A stretch of 41,505 nt of DNA from CAYZPB01 sp964480445 (lineage in GTDB: Bacteria; Bacillota; Bacilli; Tepidibacillales; Tepidibacillaceae). The DNA is taken from assembly GCA_964480445.1 (NCBI GenBank), contig CAYZPB010000002.1, positions 1 to 41,505 on the forward strand. Direction: 5' to 3'. Both the position numbers and the translations under genes were made by a program. This document shows positions 15,860 through 24,408 of the stretch, piece by piece. Each line of letters begins with the position of its first letter. The stretch's first letter is position 1. The notes beneath the pieces were generated by a model that searched no databases, was not told the origin of the DNA, and saw nothing but the letters and a program-made list of their open reading frames with translations.

Positions 15860-15894
15860 AAGCGAGCTTTAAAAAGAGATTGGAGGTAGGAGCT

Positions 15895-16386
15895 ATGGAA
15901 AGGCATGTATTATCAATATTAGTTGAGAACCAAGCAGGCGTTCTGAGCAGAGTCGCTGGTCTATTTACTAGAAGAGGCTACAATATTGACAGCCTGACAG
16001 TTGGTGAGACTGCTGATTCAACTATTTCAAGAATGACGATTGTTGTACGTGGTGACGAATATATTCTTGAGCAAATCAGGAAGCAATTAAACAAGCTAAT
16101 TGAGGTGATTGAAATAGTGCTGCTGGCCCCAGAGGATTCAGTTTTTCGTGAAATTGCACTGATTAAGGTAAGGGCAGACTCTAAATCGCGCTCGGAAATT
16201 TTTGAAACGGTAAATATTTTCCGTGGAAAAATTATCGACATTGCAAGCGACACAGTTATTATTGAAGTTACTGGTGATGATCGAAAGATTACTGCGCTGA
16301 TCGATATTTTGCAAGCATACGAGATTATCGAAATGGTGCGAACAGGGCTTACTGCCTTGCCAAGAGGAGCAAAGAAGATTAAATAA
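15895..16386 (+). CDS. ilvN: Acetolactate synthase small (regulatory) subunit
   Basis: This subunit activates the acetolactate synthase catalytic subunit and confers valine feedback inhibition. From the ATG at 15895 the product is 163 residues, the usual IlvN/IlvH length. The N-terminal ACT domain (1-75) has ENQAGVLSRVAGLFTRRGYN with the family's following IDSLTVG, and a second ACT-like domain fills the C-terminal half. The start follows the strong ribosome binding site GGAGGTAGG (15882-15890); an in-frame TTG at 15880 is rejected. It opens the operon, while its partner ilvB closes it nearly 10 kb downstream. Confidence 0.95.
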   Translation: MERHVLSILVENQAGVLSRVAGLFTRRGYNIDSLTVGETADSTISRMTIVVRGDEYILEQIRKQLNKLIEVIEIVLLAPEDSVFREIALIKVRADSKSRSEIFETVNIFRGKIIDIASDTVIIEVTGDDRKITALIDILQAYEIIEMVRTGLTALPRGAKKIK

Positions 16387-16429
16387 AATAGCTACTAAAT
16401 TTATCTAACAATATCTAGGAGGAATAATA

Positions 16430-17428
16430 ATGGCAAAATTATATTATGGCAAAGATTGTAATTTAGATTTATTAAAGGGGAAGACTGTTGCAATTATTGG
16501 CTATGGCAGTCAAGGACATGCGCATGCACTGAACCTACATGAATCAGGTGTTAATGTGGTAGTCGGACTATACGAAGGCAGCAAATCCTGGGATAAAGCG
16601 GTTACTGCAGGGCTGAAGGTAGAGTTTGCGCAGGAAGCGAGCAAGGCTGCAGATATAATTATGCTACTAGTTAATGATGAAAAACAGGCTAAACTATATA
16701 AAGAAGTAGTTGAACCAAACATTAAGCCAGGAGACTCCTTAGTTTTCGCGCACGGCTTTAATATTCATTATGGGCAGATTGTGCCACCAGCAGATGTTAA
16801 CGTGTTTATGGTTGCACCAAAAGGTCCGGGACATACTGTTCGTTCGCAATTCGTTGAAGGGAAAGGGGTTCCAAGCCTAGTTGCCGTCTATCAAGATGCC
16901 ACTGGCAATTCAATGGACTTAGCACTGGCTTACGCTGCAGGAATTGGCGCTGGTCGTGCAGGTATCCTGGAAACAACTTTTAAAGAGGAGACGGAGACAG
17001 ATCTATTTGGGGAACAGGCAGTTCTGTGTGGTGGAGTGACCGAGCTAATTAAGGTTGGTTTTGAGGTACTGGTAGAGGCAGGATATTCACCAGAAAGTGC
17101 GTATTTTGAATGTTTACATGAAATGAAGTTGATTATTGATTTAATTAATGAGGGTGGCTTAAACTATATGCGCTATTCAATCAGTGATACTGCGGAATAC
17201 GGTGACTACTCTGTTGGTAGAAGAATTATTAATGAGGATACGAGAAATGAGATGCGCAAGGTTTTAACTGAGGTTCAAGATGGAACTTTTGCTCGCAATT
17301 GGATTCTTGAGAATCAAGCTAATCGACCAAACTTTAACGCTGAACGCAGAATGCAGTCTGAACATCAGATTGAACAGGTCGGTAAGGAACTACGCAAAAT
17401 GATGTCCTGGATTAAACAGGAAGAATAA
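16430..17428 (+). CDS. ilvC: Ketol-acid reductoisomerase (class I)
   Basis: IlvC isomerises and reduces acetolactate or acetohydroxybutyrate to the dihydroxy acids of valine and isoleucine synthesis. The 332-residue product is the short class I form. The Rossmann motif GYGSQGHAHALNL starts near residue 24, and the cofactor loop GLYEGSKSW near 46-54 retains Ser residues that suit NADPH, though an altered preference cannot be excluded. The Mg2+-binding Asp and Glu lie in EETETDLFGEQAVLCGG near 184-200. The start follows AGGAGGAATA. It is the second gene of the operon. Confidence 0.97.
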   Translation: MAKLYYGKDCNLDLLKGKTVAIIGYGSQGHAHALNLHESGVNVVVGLYEGSKSWDKAVTAGLKVEFAQEASKAADIIMLLVNDEKQAKLYKEVVEPNIKPGDSLVFAHGFNIHYGQIVPPADVNVFMVAPKGPGHTVRSQFVEGKGVPSLVAVYQDATGNSMDLALAYAAGIGAGRAGILETTFKEETETDLFGEQAVLCGGVTELIKVGFEVLVEAGYSPESAYFECLHEMKLIIDLINEGGLNYMRYSISDTAEYGDYSVGRRIINEDTRNEMRKVLTEVQDGTFARNWILENQANRPNFNAERRMQSEHQIEQVGKELRKMMSWIKQEE

Positions 17429-17481
17429 GAATAGATGTTCAATTAAGCTTAAATTAATTAATAGAAAAGGTGGGGTGGAAA

Positions 17482-19041
17482 ATGGCACAAAGAATCAAGA
17501 TATTTGATACGACTTTGCGAGATGGTGAGCAGTCTCCTGGTAGTAGTATGAATCTGCAAGAAAAATTAAAGGTGGCTCGCCAGCTGGAAAGGCTAGGGGT
17601 CGATATTATTGAGGCTGGTTTTGCCATTGCCTCCCCTGGAGATTTTAATGCGGTTAAGGCGATTGCTGATGAGATTAAGGAGTGTACCGTTGCTAGTCTA
17701 GCACGGGCACTAACCAAAGATGTTGACGCGGCATGGGGAGCGATTAAGGGAGCTGCTAGCCCGCGGATTCATACTTTTCTAGCCACCTCTGATTTACATA
17801 TGCAATATAAGTTGCGCATGACTGAGGAAGAGGTCCTAGCACAGGCGACAGAGATTGTTAGATATGCGAAGAAGTATTGTAATGATGTGGAATTTTCTGC
17901 TGAAGATGCATCTCGTAGTAATCGCGAGTTTCTTTATCGCGTATTGGAATCGGTTATCGCTGCTGGTGCAACTACAGTAAATATTCCGGATACAGTTGGC
18001 TACGCAAATCCTGAGGAGTTCGGTCAATTGATTACTGATATACGCAACAATGTAAAAAATATTGATCAGGTTGATATTGCTGTTCACTGTCATAATGACC
18101 TTGGTCTTGCTGTTGCCAATTCCTTAGCGGCAATTGTAGCAGGTGCAACTCAGGTGGAGTGTACCATAAATGGAATTGGTGAGCGAGCTGGTAATGCTGC
18201 TTTAGAAGAAATAGTAATGATTCTTAAGACACGTAAGGACTACTATCCTTACTATACAAATATTGATACAAAACAGATTTATCGTTCGAGCCGACTTGTC
18301 TCGTCAATCACTGGTATGCGCGTTCAATCGAACAAAGCGATCGTAGGAGAGAATGCTTTTGCGCATGAGTCAGGTATTCATCAGCATGGCGTATTAGCTC
18401 ATAAAGGAACCTATGAAATCATGACACCTGAATCGATTGGATTAACAGATAATATCATGGTACTAGGTAAACACTCGGGCAAGCACGCTTTTGAGGAAAG
18501 GATTAGCGAGTTAGGTTATTCATTGGCAGAGGATGAGTTGGCAATTGCTTTTCAAGAGTTTAAAGAGCTAGCCGATAAGAAGAAAGTTATAGCAGATCGT
18601 GATATTGAGGCACTTATTCTACATAAGTCAATTAGCACTCCCGAACGATATAAGCTGAAAAGCTTTTTTATTAATAGTGGAAACACGATTACGTCAGTCG
18701 CTTCAATTAAGTTGATAACAACTAATGAGTGCGGCGACGAAATAATTATTGAAGATGTATCGACTGGTGATGGTCCAGTTGATGCTGCTTTTAAGGCGAT
18801 TGAAAAACTTGTTGGTTTTGAATATAAACTTGAAGCCTATGAACTAGATGCTATTACTGGCGGCAAGGATGCCCAGGGTGAGGCTCTTGTTAAAATTCGT
18901 AAGAATGGCAAGTTGCATAGTGGTCGAGGAGTTAGCACAGACGTTATCGAAGCAAGTATTATCGCAAATTTAAATGCTATTAATAAATTGATTTATAGTA
19001 CTGAGGAGCTGGAAAAAGAGGGAGCTGAGCTCAATGTCTAA
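17482..19041 (+). CDS. leuA: 2-Isopropylmalate synthase
   Basis: LeuA condenses 2-oxoisovalerate with acetyl-CoA, the first step specific to leucine. From the ATG at 17482 the product is 519 residues. The catalytic TIM barrel begins with TLRDGEQSPG (residues 11-20) and contains the metal-binding HCHNDLGLAVANS and the NGIGERAGNAALEE motif. The C-terminal LeuA regulatory domain (about 390-519) mediates leucine inhibition in characterised members. The ATG follows AAAAGGTGGGG; a further upstream in-frame start at 17470 falls within that site. The end overlaps cimA by 8 bases. Confidence 0.97.
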   Translation: MAQRIKIFDTTLRDGEQSPGSSMNLQEKLKVARQLERLGVDIIEAGFAIASPGDFNAVKAIADEIKECTVASLARALTKDVDAAWGAIKGAASPRIHTFLATSDLHMQYKLRMTEEEVLAQATEIVRYAKKYCNDVEFSAEDASRSNREFLYRVLESVIAAGATTVNIPDTVGYANPEEFGQLITDIRNNVKNIDQVDIAVHCHNDLGLAVANSLAAIVAGATQVECTINGIGERAGNAALEEIVMILKTRKDYYPYYTNIDTKQIYRSSRLVSSITGMRVQSNKAIVGENAFAHESGIHQHGVLAHKGTYEIMTPESIGLTDNIMVLGKHSGKHAFEERISELGYSLAEDELAIAFQEFKELADKKKVIADRDIEALILHKSISTPERYKLKSFFINSGNTITSVASIKLITTNECGDEIIIEDVSTGDGPVDAAFKAIEKLVGFEYKLEAYELDAITGGKDAQGEALVKIRKNGKLHSGRGVSTDVIEASIIANLNAINKLIYSTEELEKEGAELNV

Positions 19042-20608
19042 ACGAATTTCGATTTTCGATTCAACCTTGCGTGATGGCGCACAGGCTGAGGGAATTTCTT
19101 TTTCGGTTAAAGATAAACTAAAAATTGTTAAGCTGTTAGATAGTTTCGGCGTAGCTTATATCGAGGCGGGGAATCCAGGATCTAATCCGAAAGACTTAGA
19201 GTTTTTCTCAGAGGTCAAAAATCTTAAGCTTAAAACTTCTAAGCTAGCTGCCTTTGGTAGTACGCGTCGCAGAGGGATTAGCGCTGCGGAGGATACGAAT
19301 ATCCTTTCACTAGAGGCTGCTGGAACAGATGTCGTGACACTCTTCGGGAAAAGCTGGGACTTTCATGTTACAGATATTATTAGGACAAGCTTACCAGAGA
19401 ACCTAGATATGATTAGGGAGAGTATCGCTTACTTTAAGGAGCTTGGTAAAGATGTTATTTATGATGCCGAGCATTTTTATGACGGCTATAAGCATAACCC
19501 AGAGTATGCTATGCAGACTCTGGAAGCTGCGTATGAAGGTGGGGCTGATGCTTTAGTTCTCTGTGATACGAACGGTGGCGCATTTCCAAGTGAGATATAT
19601 GAGATTACAAAACTTGTCTGTGATAAGTATGATGTTTCGATTGGGATTCATGCGCATAACGATAGTGGCGTAGGCGTTGCTAATTCTATTATGGCTGTAG
19701 AGGCTGGAGCTGATCATGTTCAAGGTACTTTTATTGGCTTTGGTGAACGTTGTGGGAATGCTAATTTATCAAGCATTATTCCGCTCTTGCAGCTCAAAAA
19801 GGGGCTAAGTTGTATCCCGCAAGAACAGATGCCAAGGTTGAGAACGACTGCAATTACACTTGCGGAAATCGCAAACGTGAGTGTTAAGGATAACATGCCA
19901 TTCATTGGAAGGAGCGCTTTTGCGCATAAGGGTGGAATGCATATTGATGGGGTTAATAAGAATCCGCAATCTTTTGAGCACATAGATCCTGCCTTAGTTG
20001 GTAATGAACGACGGATTTTAACCTCAGAGTTTGCTGGTCGAAGTACTATACTGGCAAAAATTCGCGAGTTTGATTCAACACTTAATAAGGATTCGCTTGA
20101 GACACAAAAAATTATTGATAAGCTCAAGGAATTAGAACATATTGGTTACCAGTTTGAAGGGGCGGAGAGCACTTTTGAACTTGTAATTCGCAAACAATTA
20201 GGTAAATATGTACCATTTTTCGAGTTAGAAAACTTTACGACGATGGGGCGCCAACCAGTAAAGGATAGCGCAACTAATTCAGCAGCGATTATTAAGATTA
20301 ATGTTGACGGCAAAACTGAAATGACAGCTGCAGAGGGCAATGGTCCAGTCAATGCGCTGGATAAGGCGCTACGTAAGGCGCTAGAGGTTTTTTATCCGAG
20401 TCTTAAAAGTGTTAGCTTAGTCGACTTTAAGGTGCGGGTAGTGGATACTAAGGATGCGACCGCAGCCAAGGTTCGTGTTCTGATTGAGTCAACTGATGGC
20501 GAAGAATATTGGAGTACGGTCGGTGTTTCAACTGACATCATTGAAGCTAGTTGGCTGGCACTGGTTGATTCACTAGAATATAAGCTGTTACGAGATATTG
20601 AAAAGTAA
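19034..20608 (+). CDS. cimA: (R)-Citramalate synthase
   Basis: CimA condenses pyruvate with acetyl-CoA to citramalate, which LeuCD and LeuB convert to 2-oxobutyrate for isoleucine. The 524-residue product is a LeuA paralogue, but it has the citramalate synthase signature TLRDGAQAEGISFS in place of LRDGEQSPG. It also shows IHAHNDSGVGVANS, GFGERCGNANL and a C-terminal regulatory domain (about 400-524). The length and the AQAEG motif separate it from a second isopropylmalate or homocitrate synthase. It overlaps leuA by 8 bases, and the upstream GAGGGAGCTGAG provides a ribosome binding site. Substrate choice is inferred from family similarity. Confidence 0.93.
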   Translation: MSKRISIFDSTLRDGAQAEGISFSVKDKLKIVKLLDSFGVAYIEAGNPGSNPKDLEFFSEVKNLKLKTSKLAAFGSTRRRGISAAEDTNILSLEAAGTDVVTLFGKSWDFHVTDIIRTSLPENLDMIRESIAYFKELGKDVIYDAEHFYDGYKHNPEYAMQTLEAAYEGGADALVLCDTNGGAFPSEIYEITKLVCDKYDVSIGIHAHNDSGVGVANSIMAVEAGADHVQGTFIGFGERCGNANLSSIIPLLQLKKGLSCIPQEQMPRLRTTAITLAEIANVSVKDNMPFIGRSAFAHKGGMHIDGVNKNPQSFEHIDPALVGNERRILTSEFAGRSTILAKIREFDSTLNKDSLETQKIIDKLKELEHIGYQFEGAESTFELVIRKQLGKYVPFFELENFTTMGRQPVKDSATNSAAIIKINVDGKTEMTAAEGNGPVNALDKALRKALEVFYPSLKSVSLVDFKVRVVDTKDATAAKVRVLIESTDGEEYWSTVGVSTDIIEASWLALVDSLEYKLLRDIEK

Positions 20609-20624
20609 AATTGGGGGTAGTGTA

Positions 20625-21890
20625 ATGGGGATGACAATGACTCAGAAAATCTTAGCAGCACACGCTGGAGTGGAGAGAGTGAAAGCTGGGCAACTAGTTA
20701 GAGCTAAGCTTGATTTAGTTCTTGGGAATGATATTACGACCCCGGTTGCAATCAAAGAATTTAATAAAATTGGTATAGATGAAGTTTTCGATAAGAGCAA
20801 AATTGCGATTGTACCTGATCACTTTACACCGAACAAGGATATAAAAGCAGCAGAGCAGTGCAAGTTTATTCGGGAGTTTGCTTATGATAAAGAGATTGAG
20901 AACTATTTTGAGATTGGTGAAATGGGAATTGAGCATGTGTTAATCCCGGAGAAAGGGTTAGTCGTTCCCGGTGATGTAGTAATCGGCGCCGATTCCCATA
21001 CTTGTACATATGGTGCACTTGGAGCGTTCTCAACAGGTGTTGGCAGTACTGATATGGCAGCAGGAATGGCAACTGGTGAAGCTTGGTTTAAGATTCCCGC
21101 AGCGATAAAATTTGTTCTTCAGGGAAAAATGTCTAAATGGGTAAGTGGTAAAGATGTAATTCTGCATATTATCGGTATGATCGGTGTTGATGGTGCGCTT
21201 TATAAATCGATGGAGTTTATGGGTGATGGTGTAGGTAATCTCTTAATGGATGATCGCTTCACCATGGCGAATATGGCAATTGAAGCGGGCGCTAAAAACG
21301 GCATTTTTATTGTCGATGATAAGACAATTGAGTATGTTAAAGAACACTCAAAACGACCATATAAGATCTATGAACCTGATGCTGATGCGGAATATGACGA
21401 GGTTTATGAAATAAATTTAGCGGAGATCCGTCCAACAGTTGCTTTTCCCCATCTCCCAGATAATACAAGGACAATTGATGACGTGGGGATGGTCAAAGTT
21501 GATCAGGTCGTAATAGGTTCTTGTACAAACGGACGAATGGAAGACTTGCGGGTTACTGCTGAAATTTTGCGAGACAAGAAAGTAAAAAAAGGTGTGCGCG
21601 TACTCGTCTTCCCAGGCACACAGAAGGTTTATCTACAAGCACTTGAAGAAGGCCTGGTTAAGGACATTGTTGAAGCGGGAGTAGTATTTAGCACACCGAC
21701 ATGTGGACCATGTTTAGGTGGACATATGGGTGTCCTAGCTAAAGGTGAGCGTGCTGTTTCTACAACAAATCGTAATTTTGTCGGTAGAATGGGGCATCCT
21801 GAATCTGAAGTATATCTTGCAAGTCCAGCTGTTGCAGCGGCTTCAGCGCTGACTGGCTATATTAGTAATCCAGAGGAGATAAGTGATTAA
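20625..21890 (+). CDS. leuC: 3-Isopropylmalate dehydratase large subunit
   Basis: LeuC with LeuD isomerises 2- to 3-isopropylmalate and very likely citramalate to 3-methylmalate. The product is 421 residues from the ATG at 20625, matching the compact LeuC2-type subunit and not the ~470-residue enterobacterial form. The three [4Fe-4S] ligands are visible as Cys300 in GSCTNGRMEDL and Cys360 and Cys363 in TPTCGPCLGG. ATGs at 20631 and 20637 are alternative starts; the GGGGG ribosome binding site (20613-20617) fits the first best. leuD follows after 32 bases. Confidence 0.96.
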   Translation: MGMTMTQKILAAHAGVERVKAGQLVRAKLDLVLGNDITTPVAIKEFNKIGIDEVFDKSKIAIVPDHFTPNKDIKAAEQCKFIREFAYDKEIENYFEIGEMGIEHVLIPEKGLVVPGDVVIGADSHTCTYGALGAFSTGVGSTDMAAGMATGEAWFKIPAAIKFVLQGKMSKWVSGKDVILHIIGMIGVDGALYKSMEFMGDGVGNLLMDDRFTMANMAIEAGAKNGIFIVDDKTIEYVKEHSKRPYKIYEPDADAEYDEVYEINLAEIRPTVAFPHLPDNTRTIDDVGMVKVDQVVIGSCTNGRMEDLRVTAEILRDKKVKKGVRVLVFPGTQKVYLQALEEGLVKDIVEAGVVFSTPTCGPCLGGHMGVLAKGERAVSTTNRNFVGRMGHPESEVYLASPAVAAASALTGYISNPEEISD

Positions 21891-21922
21891 ACTTATAGAG
21901 CAGGTTGAAGGGAGTTAAGATT

Positions 21923-22411
21923 ATGAAAGTTGAAGGTAAAGTTTTCAAATATGGTGATAACGTTGATACGGATGTGATTATTCCGGCACGCTATTTAAAT
22001 ACATCAGATCCACAAGAGCTCGCAAAATATTGCATGATTGATCTTGATGCGACTTTTGTTGACAAGGTTGAGGCGGGAGATATTATTGTGGCTGAACGAA
22101 ATTTTGGCTGTGGTTCATCGCGTGAACACGCACCAATTGCAATTAAAGCAGCGGGTGTATCTTGCGTTATTGCCGCAACTTTTGCTCGAATTTTCTATCG
22201 TAATGCAATTAATACTGGTCTGCCAATTCTTGAATCTGAGGAAGCAGCAAGAAAAATTGAGGGTGGAGACCAATTAGAAATAGATTTTGCAACAGGGAAA
22301 ATCTACAATAAAACGAAGGATGAAAGCTATCAGGCTGAGCCATTTCCTGAGTTTATGCAAAAGATAATTGAAGCCGATGGTCTGATCAATCAGATTGGAG
22401 GCCAACAATGA
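21923..22411 (+). CDS. leuD: 3-Isopropylmalate dehydratase small subunit
   Basis: LeuD is the swivel-domain partner of LeuC and shapes substrate specificity. From the ATG at 21923, preceded by GAAGGGAG, the product is 162 residues, the short type that pairs with LeuC2. Characteristic segments are the KYGDNVDTDVIIPARYLN start, the GCGSSREHAPIAIKAAGV loop and the FYRNAINTGLPILE motif. The stop overlaps the leuB ATG by four bases (ATGA), indicating translational coupling. An in-frame GTG or TTG further upstream is not needed. Confidence 0.97.
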   Translation: MKVEGKVFKYGDNVDTDVIIPARYLNTSDPQELAKYCMIDLDATFVDKVEAGDIIVAERNFGCGSSREHAPIAIKAAGVSCVIAATFARIFYRNAINTGLPILESEEAARKIEGGDQLEIDFATGKIYNKTKDESYQAEPFPEFMQKIIEADGLINQIGGQQ

Positions 22412-23481
22412 ACTACCAGATAGCGACCGTACCTGGCGATGGTATTGGCCCTGATATAACTGAGCAAGCGCTAATTATCCTAGAGAAGATTGGCGCAAAA
22501 TATGGACACCAATTTAATTTTACTGAGGTCTTAGCAGGTGGTGTTGCTATTGATGAATATGGAATCCCTCTGCCTGCTGAAAGTTTAGCAACTTGCCAAG
22601 CAAGCGATGCCGTTCTACTTGGAGCGGTGGGTGGACCAAAATGGGATCATCTTGACGGTAACTTGCGTCCGGAACAGGCTCTACTAGGTTTGCGCGGAGA
22701 ACTTAAGCTTTTTGCTAATTTACGCCCAGCGATTATTTATGAGGCATTAAAGGATGCTTGTCCACTGAAGTCAGAAATTATTGGTGATAGTCTAGATTTA
22801 ATGGTTCTGCGAGAGTTGACTGGCGGTCTTTACTTTGGTGAACGAGGTCGTCGTGAGGGTAAGTATGGACCAGAGGCTTATGATACGATGGCCTACTCTG
22901 TTTATGAAGTAGAAAGAATTGCACGTCGTGGTTTCGATATTGCGATGAAACGTTCTAAACAGATAACTAGTGTTGACAAAGCCAATATTCTGGAATCGTC
23001 AAGGTTATGGCGCGAGACAGTGATCAAAGTGGCGCAAGACTACCCAGAGGTAGAGCTTAATCATATGTATGTTGATAATGCAGCCATGCAGCTGGTGCGA
23101 AATCCAAAACAATTTGACGTAATTTTAACTGAGAATATGTTTGGCGATATTCTATCCGATCAAGCAAGCATGATTACTGGTTCGATTGGCATGTTGCCGT
23201 CAGCTAGTATTGGCGAAAAAAGACTAGGAATGTATGAACCAATCCATGGATCGGCGCCAGATATCGCTGGACTAGATAAGGCCAATCCAATCGCTATGAT
23301 ACTTTCTGCAGCGATGATGCTCCGGTATTCATTTGATTTAGAAAAAGAGGCAGCTGCAATTGAGACTGCGGTGGAGTTCGTCTTAAATGGCGGCTATCGG
23401 ACAGGTGATATAATGAGTGATAATATGAAACTTGTTGGCACTAAAGAGATGGGAGAGCTAATTTTAAAGGCTCTAGAATAA
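22408..23481 (+). CDS. leuB: 3-Isopropylmalate dehydrogenase
   Basis: LeuB oxidatively decarboxylates 3-isopropylmalate with NAD+ and can process the citramalate-derived 3-methylmalate. The 357-residue product shows the GDGIGPDI start, the LLGAVGGPKWD segment, the substrate-binding LRPEQALLGLRGEL, the metal-binding DQASMITGSIGMLPSASIG region with upstream NMFGDILSD, and the NAD-binding YEPIHGSAPDIAG motif. It overlaps leuD by four bases; the ribosome binding site GGAGGCC lies within the end of leuD. A gap of about 30 bases precedes ilvE. Confidence 0.98.
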   Translation: MNYQIATVPGDGIGPDITEQALIILEKIGAKYGHQFNFTEVLAGGVAIDEYGIPLPAESLATCQASDAVLLGAVGGPKWDHLDGNLRPEQALLGLRGELKLFANLRPAIIYEALKDACPLKSEIIGDSLDLMVLRELTGGLYFGERGRREGKYGPEAYDTMAYSVYEVERIARRGFDIAMKRSKQITSVDKANILESSRLWRETVIKVAQDYPEVELNHMYVDNAAMQLVRNPKQFDVILTENMFGDILSDQASMITGSIGMLPSASIGEKRLGMYEPIHGSAPDIAGLDKANPIAMILSAAMMLRYSFDLEKEAAAIETAVEFVLNGGYRTGDIMSDNMKLVGTKEMGELILKALE

Positions 23482-23512
23482 ATTAAATAAATAATATTAG
23501 GGGGATGTAGGG

Positions 23513-24397
23513 ATGAGCCAAGAGATGATTGTTTACTTAAATGGAGAGTATGTTCCTAAGTCAGAAGCAAAAGTTTCAGTATTTGACCAAGGAATATTAT
23601 ATGGTGATGGAGTGTTTGAAGGAATTCGCGTCTATAATGGTCGAATCTTCAAATGTCAGGAACATATTGATCGAATTTTTTATGCTGCAAAAGCGATTTT
23701 ATTGGAAATGCCAATAACGAAAGCTGAGTTTAAGGAAGTTTTAATTGAAACTTGTCGCCGTAATAATATTCAAGATGGCTATATTCGACCAGTCGTCACA
23801 CGTGGCGTTGGTGTACTGGGTTTAAATCCGAAGAATAGCAAGGTTCCAACTATCTTTATTATTGCATCAGCAATTACACTTTATCCGGCTAAAATGTACG
23901 AAAAAGGTATGCCGATTGTAACTGCAACGCAACGACGTAATAAGGCGACGATAGTTGACCCGCAAATCAAGTCTTTAAACTATTTAAATAATATCTTAGC
24001 AAAAATTGAAGCGAATCAAGCAGGAGTACAAGAGGCGCTAATGTTAAATCACGATGGTATCGTTGCTGAATGTACGGGCGACAATATTTTTATTATAAAA
24101 GATGACGAAATTATCACACCACCAATCCATGTTGGAATTCTTGATGGAATTACGCGTCGTACAGTGATGGATCTTGCTGAAGAACTTGGTTATAAAGTAG
24201 TTGAGAAAGAGTTTACACTCTATAATGTTTATTCGTCTGATGAGTGTTTCTTAACCGGTACTGCTGCAGAAGTTATCCCTGTTATCTCGGTCGACGAGCG
24301 AGTGATCGGTGATACTGGTGAGGTTGGCCCGATTACAAAAGAAATAATGGCTGCTTTTAAGGAATATACTCAGAGTACAGGCGAGCCAATTTATTAG
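23513..24397 (+). CDS. ilvE: Branched-chain amino acid aminotransferase
   Basis: This fold-type IV PLP enzyme performs the last step of leucine, valine and isoleucine synthesis. The 294-residue product has the VFDQGILYGDGVFEGIRVY start, the cofactor lysine at 153 in DPQIKSLNYLNNILA, and EALMLNHDGIVAECTGDNIF near the phosphate-binding region. D-amino acid aminotransferases and 4-amino-4-deoxychorismate lyase share this fold; the operon context and the IKSLNYLNN motif favour IlvE. The ATG at 23513 follows AGGGGGATGTAGGG. ilvD begins 11 bases after the stop. Confidence 0.96.
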   Translation: MSQEMIVYLNGEYVPKSEAKVSVFDQGILYGDGVFEGIRVYNGRIFKCQEHIDRIFYAAKAILLEMPITKAEFKEVLIETCRRNNIQDGYIRPVVTRGVGVLGLNPKNSKVPTIFIIASAITLYPAKMYEKGMPIVTATQRRNKATIVDPQIKSLNYLNNILAKIEANQAGVQEALMLNHDGIVAECTGDNIFIIKDDEIITPPIHVGILDGITRRTVMDLAEELGYKVVEKEFTLYNVYSSDECFLTGTAAEVIPVISVDERVIGDTGEVGPITKEIMAAFKEYTQSTGEPIY

Positions 24398-24408
24398 GAT
24401 GTGAGAAA

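Noticed and set aside
15849..15872. Seven-codon leader peptide as an attenuator of the ilv operon
   Set aside because: It contains only one branched-chain codon and no terminator/antiterminator pair follows; it is probably a by-product of the repeat, though reported as part of the leader finding.
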